NCBI GenBank assembly: GCA_048013815.1
Contig: CM106585.1
Location: 12,028,001-12,092,000, forward strand
From: Setoptus koraiensis
Lineage: Eukaryota > Arthropoda
Length of the DNA: 64,000 nt
Reading direction: 5' to 3'
The notes beneath the pieces were generated by a model. It was not told the origin of the DNA. It made no database searches and saw nothing but the letters and a program-made list of their open reading frames with translations. A program made the translations under genes and the position numbers. This document shows, piece by piece, positions 57,555-64,000 of this stretch. The first letter of the stretch is position 1; every line of letters starts with the position of its first letter.

Positions 57555-58488
57555 GTAAGTACCCCTCACTTATGAATCGTTTGTTTGGTCTGTATGTGGC
57601 CCAAGTCGTCACCAGTCGCCCCAAGTTGCCGCGAGTCGCCATTGCGCGCTGGCCACAATGTATCACTGTGACAACGATCATTACGGGCATTAATTAGCGA
57701 GCTTCGGCATTGTGATTTTCATCTAATCAAACGTTCATTCAATGTGCCGAGAGCGGATCAATTGATTTGCGTCCCTTGTCATGAGTTACGTCATTATTGT
57801 TACGTCATGAGTGTCATGTCGTAGCCGTGTGCGCTGAGTCAGCCAGGCCCGAGTGGAGCGATAAATCAGTGCAGCGTATCATATGCATATCGTGGGTTTT
57901 GTTGACGTTGGCGTCGCACAAATATAATCACAAATATAACAACAAATATACACAAATGCAATAACGGGCCCGATACGAGCAACAGTTAGGCCTGTAAGCG
58001 GCAATTGTGGCTCGTATTAGGTTCACCTTGACCACTTGCAGTCTCGCCGATGTCAGCTGACTGGCGTTGAGCGTGTCAAATTTTAAATTGATTATTATTA
58101 ATTACTATTCACTGTTTATTGTTTGTTGTGTGTGTGTGTGTGTGTCGCTCTAAAATAGTTTGTTTGTGTGATTGCGCAATCTGTGTCGGTGTGTGTCGGT
58201 GTCGAAAAATACGTGCCAAAATGGATATAAAATAAACACATATAAATATAACGATATAACGAACACACACACACAGCCAAACAGACAGACAATACCCGAC
58301 GATAAGTACACAGTAGACGGCCTTGCCACACAGTCAGAGTTTATTGAACTCTGGTGTGTGTCGCTCGCATTAGCTCCCATTCAGCACAAACGCTCTGTCT
58401 GTCTGTCTGTCTGTCCGTCTGTCCGTCTGTCTCACCTGTCGCTAACTGGCCATGTGCTTTTGGCGTCAACTGGCCGTCAGCTGGTCAG

Positions 58489-58540
58489 CTGGTCAGCTGG
58501 TGGCTAGCTGACGGGGCACAGCTAGCCGCCAGCTGACCAG
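58489..58540. repeat. Near-perfect 22-base hairpin
   Basis: Arms 58489-58510 and 58519-58540 are reverse complements with one mismatch that would be a G-U pair in RNA; loop of eight bases. The arm contains CAGCTG twice and overlaps a CAGCTGGT repeat. Confidence 0.85.
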
Positions 58541-59094
58541 CAGACGGACAAGTCAATCAAGAGTGGCCAACAATAAATAGATTGTTGCGGCCAATTGGAA
58601 GGGTTGCGCGCGAACATGAACTCTTCCTCTGTCCGACAGAGTCTGTCTGTGTTCTATTACGTAATAGTAGTAGTACTATTACATAATGCTTGTGCGCATT
58701 AATGTGGCATCGTCGTCGGCATCTTGCGACCAGTTATTTATCAGCTGTATATCAGCTGTAAGTTGGCTTGACAAATAAACGCCAGCACCGCCGCACCGAC
58801 AGCGACAGCGGCGGCGGCGCCGCCAGTGATAGTAGTAGACCAATGGACAGGTATAGTTCACGGTCTAGAATTAGAGCAGCAGCGGCTCACCTGTGCGACT
58901 GTGTTTCCAACAGTGTGTTTCCAAGAGTGTGTGTGTGTGATGTAATCTCTCTAGTTAGTGTGTCAAGGTTAACTACAATCTCGGCTGCTGTTGTTGTTGT
59001 TTCTTTTTCTCTTTGTAACTCTGTAACAGAGACTCTGTTTAAACTATAAAGAATCTTCTCCTCCGCCAGCTGATCAGGCCTGTCATGCTGGCGG

Positions 59095-59147
59095 TTACGT
59101 AATGCTGCCGTTGCTCAGTGCGGCAGCATTACGTATTGCGAGCAACG
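59095..59147. repeat. Overlapping alternative hairpins with TACGTAATGC arms
   Basis: Arms 59095-59109 and 59120-59134 (TACGTAATGCTGCCG) are perfect reverse complements. A second pair, GCCGTTGCTC near 59107 and GAGCAACGGC near 59139, overlaps it, so only one stem can form at a time. A third GCATTACGTAA follows at about 59160. Confidence 0.85.
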
Positions 59148-59669
59148 GCGCCCTCCGGCGGCATTACGTAACTGGTCATAGCAAAAACTCACTCACGGCT
59201 CACTGACAGCTTGTGAGCGAGTCATTGACAATATTGTGAGTCAGTCATTGGGACGGCACTCGCTACCGTATTTGTTTGTGTTGGATAGAGTTTGTTTTGT
59301 CACAAACAATGCCCCAAATGCTACCCATTTTATATATATTGCACACAACTGATGATGCCCGCATAATTGTTATGTAACATCCGTTGTGAAACGCAGCCAC
59401 AACAATCGACCGTTCGTTTGTTTGCGGCCACAATCCAGGCTCAAGTTCGATGACCCGACGGCGGGACACCCCAAGACGCGCGCACTGGGCCACGCACACC
59501 AATTTCACCGATTTTTTTTTTATTTTTTCATCTTATTTATTTCACATTTATTCGTTGCTACCCGTGCGCGCCCATCCCATCGTGATAGCAACCCGTGCGC
59601 GCAGCGCCACTGGCGGCCAGGTGCTGCGGTCGACATCGTGTCACTTCCGCCCGACAATGCGCACAAGCA

Positions 59670-59745
59670 TTTATGCGCGAACGTCGTTTATGCGCGAACG
59701 TCGTTTATGCGCGAACGTCGTTTATCCGCGAACGTCGTTTATCCG
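59670..59745. repeat. 17-base TTTATGCGCGAACGTCG minisatellite
   Basis: Four full 17-base units and a partial fifth; the last ones change TGCGCG to TCCGCG. Confidence 0.9.
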
Positions 59746-61420
59746 CAATCATGTGCAGCAAATGTGCACGCGACACACACACCTGGCCGTCTAGCGGACG
59801 TCGCCGGAGACAATTGCGCACACATCATGTGTGACACATGTCGCCTGAATCATGTGTTCATGTGTCGCATTGTGTGGCCTAGACTGGCCCCCAGCGAATG
59901 ACCAAAATCAATCTGCGCCCTCTATCCGTCTGTTTGCTTCGGAATTCGGAAGTGTGATTGCGCAACAGTAGCCGCGGCCAGTGGCCAGCGGCAAACGAAC
60001 GCCACTGTGCAAACAAACTGCCCACACTTATCGCCAACAATGTAAATACCTGCAGCGAACGCTTCGCTGTGCGCGTTAGGAAGTCGCTGGCAAGACAAGG
60101 AATTGCTGCAACAATCACACTTGTTACAGGCTGTTACCTGGCCACTGTGTGGTTGCGCAACAGTTGGCAGCAACAGCCGACACCGAAGGCAGCGCTGGCC
60201 AGTGGCGGCGGCCAGCGCCGGCAACAGGCCAGCGATTTGCAGTTTGTCGGTCATCGTCCCACTAACGCCGATATCGATGATATCACACAAAACCACACAT
60301 CGCAGCAGCTCGGCGCCACCGACGCCGACAGCAACGCTCACCTGTCGCCGTCACCTGTGCGGCCCGATGGCCGTTGGCGCACCGTTGCCACTGTTGGCCG
60401 ATTTCCGCATTGTCCGCGTTATCCGCGCCGCACCGCGCCGCGCGGCCAGCAATGCGCAATGCACGGGCCCGCGGTGGTCAGCGCGCGGGCCGTTGATGGA
60501 TGTTGCGAAAATTGCGCAACTGTGCACGACGATGCGCCCAACCATCATCGATCATTACGCAACAAGCGTGCGCAGTCCATTATCTATCTGTGTTGCCGTT
60601 ACCTGTAGCACTGTCCATGGTGATAGTGCTGTCATGAGGCGATATTGTGGCCGACGCGCCATGATAGACCGACACATATAAGCCCCTACAAGACGATATA
60701 AGCCCGTACAAGACGATACAAGACCGCATTAGACCGACCGGCCCGTTGCCCGATGACCGCGCCGCGCGCCACACGCAACCGCCGGCATCGGGAAAATCTG
60801 TTACCAGAATTGTGTTACCAGAGTCATGTTACCAGAGTCGAGCGGCGAGAGCGGCCACTTTGACAACGTCGCACGGCGGTGTGTCAAAAGTCAGCTGTGT
60901 CGAGCCGCTCGGTCAGCTGATTGTCATGTCTGTCAGTTTAGATGCAGCGGCAGCCGGTCGCTATTAGTGACTAGTCACTAACACAGTGAGACACTAACAC
61001 TGTGAGTAAAACACACACACACACACACACCTGACGGGAGCCACCGATGATGATGCAATCGGCAATGCACAAGTCAAGAAGGCGGAATTGGCACATTGGC
61101 TGGCCGGCGGCTGACTAGCAAGCTGTTCGGTTGGCGTTATCACTTTTCAAAAAGCTACCTGTTGCGGTTGCCTTCGCAACGGCCCGCTCTGACATGTCCG
61201 TCCGTCCGTCTGTATGTGTGTCTGTGTATCTTTGTGTCTGTGTGTCGGTGTGTCGGTCGTGTGTGTGTGTGTGTCCGTTGAAACATAACGGATCTCTAGC
61301 GGCTGCTATTATATAATGGAAACTGATGATGTTGTTGTTGTTGTTGTTGTTGCATCTCGTTGGCATTCCACATCAGTGTGCACACTTCTGACAGTTGTAC
61401 AGGTGCACATAACTGTACAG

Positions 61421-61421
61421 C

Positions 61422-61461
<40 letters not shown>
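61421..61461. repeat. (GT)n microsatellite
   Basis: About 19 uninterrupted GT dinucleotides ending in GCAGG. Confidence 0.95.
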
Positions 61462-61464
<3 letters not shown>

Positions 61465-61929
61465 GCGGCAGCCAACGTTGCATAATGACGCCGCTCTCTA
61501 CCTGTGCTGTCTGTTCGCTTCGCTGTTCACCGCATTATACACACATGTAATATATTATACACATCACGGCGACAAGAAGCGATCAGAGAGTTGAATGACC
61601 CGAAAAAAGGGCACGAGCGGCGCGACCGGCGCCAACGCCGGCACCAGCGGCAACGGCGCCGCACGGTCCGAGATCTATGGGCATGAGTTGCCGGCCGGCC
61701 GGCCGGCGTTGCGCAACTTGGCCATTGGGTCCGCTCGGACATGACCGGCGCCACAACTGGCAGCCGATTCAAATTGACCACAAGCCAGCTCAAATTGACC
61801 ACTGGCCAGCTCGCATCTGTCCCCGAGCGCCGACAGAAGTACAGTTATCGCGCGGATTGCGGGCATCGCCGAGAAAGAAAGAGGAAGTGTTATGTGTTGT
61901 ACGACACTGTGTCGAGGAGTAGCAGTAGC

Positions 61930-62118
61930 CAACAACAGCAGCAACAACAGCAGCAACAACAGCAACAACAGCAGCAACAACAGCAGCAACAGCAGCAACA
62001 ACAGCAACAGCAACAGCAACAGCAACAACAACAGCAACAACAGCGGCAACAGCAACAACAACAGCAACAGCAACAGCAACAGCAACAACAACAGCAACAA
62101 CAGCGGCAACAGCAACAA

Positions 62119-62160
<42 letters not shown>
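61930..62160 (+). repeat. Long CAG/CAA array, open as poly-Gln
   Basis: About 230 bases of CAG and CAA triplets with two CGG interruptions. The second half is a duplication: a 63-base block (containing the CGG) appears twice in near identity. In one plus frame it follows ATG at 61741 and reads as 148 residues, mostly Gln, ending VEINGTHG; the preceding 60 residues (LTTSQLKLTTGQLASV and a basic CGHRRERKRKCYVL) have no known domain. Coding status unresolved. Confidence 0.85.
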
Positions 62161-62161
<1 letters not shown>

Positions 62162-62334
62162 TAGAAATAAATGGGACACACGGATAACGTTATTTTAGTT
62201 GTGGCGCTGCGCTCTCGGCGTGCATATCGGCTGGCCAGATATATATTGAGTGCTCTTGGCCAGTATCGGTAACCTTTCGACAGGCCAGTTTACTTTTGGA
62301 TGCTCGACGGGCGCGCATTCTTTTCGCTTCCATC

Positions 62335-62432
62335 GGCTTCGCTCGGCTTCTCAGGGCTTCTCAGGGCTTCTCAGAGCTTCGCAGGGCTTCGTTCGGCTTC
62401 GTTCGGCTTCGTTCGGCTTCGTTCGACTTCTG
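62335..62432. repeat. 10-base GGCTTCGTTC / GGCTTCTCA minisatellite
   Basis: About ten units of 10 bases in two flavours, TCAGGGCTTC then GTTCGGCTTC. Open in all three plus frames with Phe/Arg/Ser translations, hence not evidence for coding. Confidence 0.88.
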
Positions 62433-63137
62433 CCGGCCTCCCCGGCTTCTCGAGATTCTCTCTACGGCCACAGCCGGTCGCTTGTGTGTTGCGCAACAGC
62501 GCAAACGAATGCAAACTAATTCAACAAACTAAATTAGGCACTCCGCTTACCTTGCCCGTTAAACGCTTCCTCTTCCTCTCCCTCGCACAGGCAGCCTCGC
62601 ATTGCCTCATTATAGCCGCCTGGCGCTGTTGTTGGCGCTGTTGTTGTTGTTGTTGGTGTTGTTGCCGTCGTTGTTGTCGGTCGCGCCCGTGTTGTTGTTA
62701 CTTTTAACCGCACTTTCTATATATATGCCTCCCCCCTCTCTCTCTCTCTCTCGCCTGGATTAGTCAGATTGGTGCCGATTGCGCTAATCATGGGAGCCAT
62801 CGCTCTCCCGTCACACCGATGCCACCACGACCACCACGACCATGGTGACGGGTCGCACTTCCTAGTTCCTTTATGGTGCACTCAATCACTTGATTGCTGC
62901 ACCACAGCCTGTGGTTTGCTGGGGCGACGGCGCCGCCAAGCGGCCGAGCACTCAACCAGAAACTCGTGACTTGCGGTGTTACACTCGCCAAATACGTGCT
63001 GCTCGGCACACCTGTTGTCGTTGTTGGTCGAAATGGGCTTATTCGAGCAGCCGTTGGGTGAGCAGTTGCATCTTTGGTGTTTTTGGTCGTATTTTTTTGG
63101 TCGCTCGATGGGCGCAATCTGCCGAAAGGAATCTACC

Positions 63138-63298
63138 GTCGAAATTTCTGACTGTCGATATTTCCGATTGTCGATATTTCCGATTGTCGATATTTCTGAC
63201 TGTCGATATTTCTGACTGTCGATATTTCCGACTGTCGATATTTCCGACTGTCGATATTTCCGACTGTCGATATTTCCGACTGTCGATATTTCGTACCT
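63138..63298. repeat. 16-base GTCGATATTTCYGACT minisatellite
   Basis: Ten 16-base units with the last fading into GTCGATATTTCGTACC, followed by four scattered GTCGAKATT relics to 63385. The core TCGATATT is shared with the 14-base array in intron 1 of the same gene. Confidence 0.92.
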
Positions 63299-64000
63299 GC
63301 ACGCCCAGTCCGGAGCATTGTTCAAAGCTCGGCTTGTCGATATTTCGTCTGTCGAGATTGTGTACGTCGAGATTGTGTGCATCGAGACCGCGCCGATCCA
63401 GAGCGGTGGCCGTGCGTGCGAGCAGTTGCGAACGGGATGAACGGGATCCGCTGGCGAGCCGGTGTGCCCACTGACAGCTGTCAAAAGTCACAAACGACGG
63501 CACACACACACACACAAGTCAGATCATGTGTTCTCGACAACACCAGCAACAGCAACAACACCAGCAACAGCGGCAACAGCGGCAACAGCAACGACAGCAA
63601 CAACTACAGTCAGCTGATTAGAGTTGGCGGACGGCGAGAACCGTTATGGCTGGCTGTTGTTGGGCTGTTTCTGTTTCTATGGCAACGACTGACACAGTGC
63701 CGTCAAGACGATGCAGACGAAAAGAGCAGAAAAAACGGTGTAGCTGTAACTGTTGTTGTTGTTGTTGTTGTTGTTGCAGCTTGTTGTGTCTCAACAATGC
63801 CTCTGAATTGTCCACCGGCATTACATCATCATCATCATCATCGTCGTCATCACCATCATCGTCATAGTCGTCGTCATGTTATCCGCGTGACTCGCACTGG
63901 CAAGCTCGCCCAGTCATTTCGTCTGGGTGTCTAATTACTGCCGGGATCATTGACTCTTGATAACAACAACTACAACCTGTTTTTTGGCTCACTTTGTCCG

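Larger units (their letters stand above)
57555..64000 (+). other. Long repeat-rich intron of the ABCG gene (to window end)
   Basis: After exon 4 the frame ends at a GTAAGT donor and I find no segment resembling the remaining ABCG membrane helices up to 64000. The most economical reading is one intron of more than 6.4 kb. It holds GT/CA runs (58125-58145, 61006-61031, 61421-61461), a CTGT array (58395-58432), several hairpins and minisatellites listed separately. Frames on both strands here are translated repeats. One could instead suppose an unrecognised gene inside. Confidence 0.55.

Noticed and set aside
61675-62181. Poly-Leu minus-strand frame
   Set aside because: Reverse reading of the CAG/CAA array.
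62882-63515. Several overlapping frames on both strands with repeated SISTVGNID-like units
   Set aside because: All are translations of the 16-base minisatellite; they are open in many frames because the unit lacks stops and is not a multiple of three.

Overview
The window is nuclear DNA of an animal, most likely an arthropod and plausibly an acariform mite. Genes carry short GT-AG introns (about 90-130 bp on the left, longer on the right). The gene set (EF-hand nicotinamidase, nose-resistant-to-fluoxetine acyltransferase, a low-complexity ABCG half-transporter) is typical of arthropods. I see no rRNA, tRNA, CRISPR array or intact mobile element. The species is an inference from gene content only. 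Exon boundaries were worked out by hand from reading frame and splice-site consensus.

Left part (1-24.5 kb): after about 6 kb of AT-rich DNA without a recognised gene comes a compact run of conserved housekeeping genes. In order these are a dienoyl-CoA isomerase (ECH1), a TRIC cation channel, a short Rabphilin/Noc2-like Rab effector, a saccharopine-dehydrogenase-like oxidoreductase (-), the mitochondrial ATPase inhibitor IF1 (-), the acetolactate-synthase-like 2-hydroxyacyl-CoA lyase ILVBL, a VARP/ANKRD27-like VPS9 protein without ankyrin repeats, the spliceosomal protein SART1 (-), a REEP5/6-type ER-shaping protein and a nicotinamidase (-). Neighbours are often convergent with 3' ends tens of bases apart, or divergent with a shared promoter of 0.7-1.2 kb.

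Middle part (24.5-33 kb): a patch of fast-evolving, apparently lineage-specific secreted or membrane genes. Two clear secreted proteins lie on the minus strand and one short proline-rich secreted protein on the plus strand. Around them are short exon-like open segments with good splice sites, several of which end in a C-terminal transmembrane segment; two resemble pieces of a degenerate trypsin fold. A diverged duplicate of about 60 bp lies within this patch.

Right part (33-64 kb): the sequence becomes visibly richer in GC and in tandem and simple repeats, and introns lengthen. It holds a complete ten-exon nrf-6-type acyltransferase, BPNT1 (-), eIF3J, and the first four coding exons of an ABCG half-transporter. 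The transporter's nucleotide-binding domain is separated from its membrane domain by about 960 residues of His/Gln/Asn/Asp-rich sequence. Its 5' leader and introns carry many minisatellites, several perfect hairpins and two oppositely oriented copies of one repeat family. The gene runs off the right edge through an intron of more than 6.4 kb.

Functionally the conserved genes cover lipid oxidation (ECH1, ILVBL), nucleotide and NAD salvage (BPNT1, nicotinamidase), ER structure and ion flow (REEP, TRIC), Rab-controlled trafficking (Rabphilin-like, VARP-like), splicing and translation (SART1, eIF3J) and lipid or small-molecule transport (nrf-6, ABCG). They look like ordinary neighbours, not a pathway cluster.
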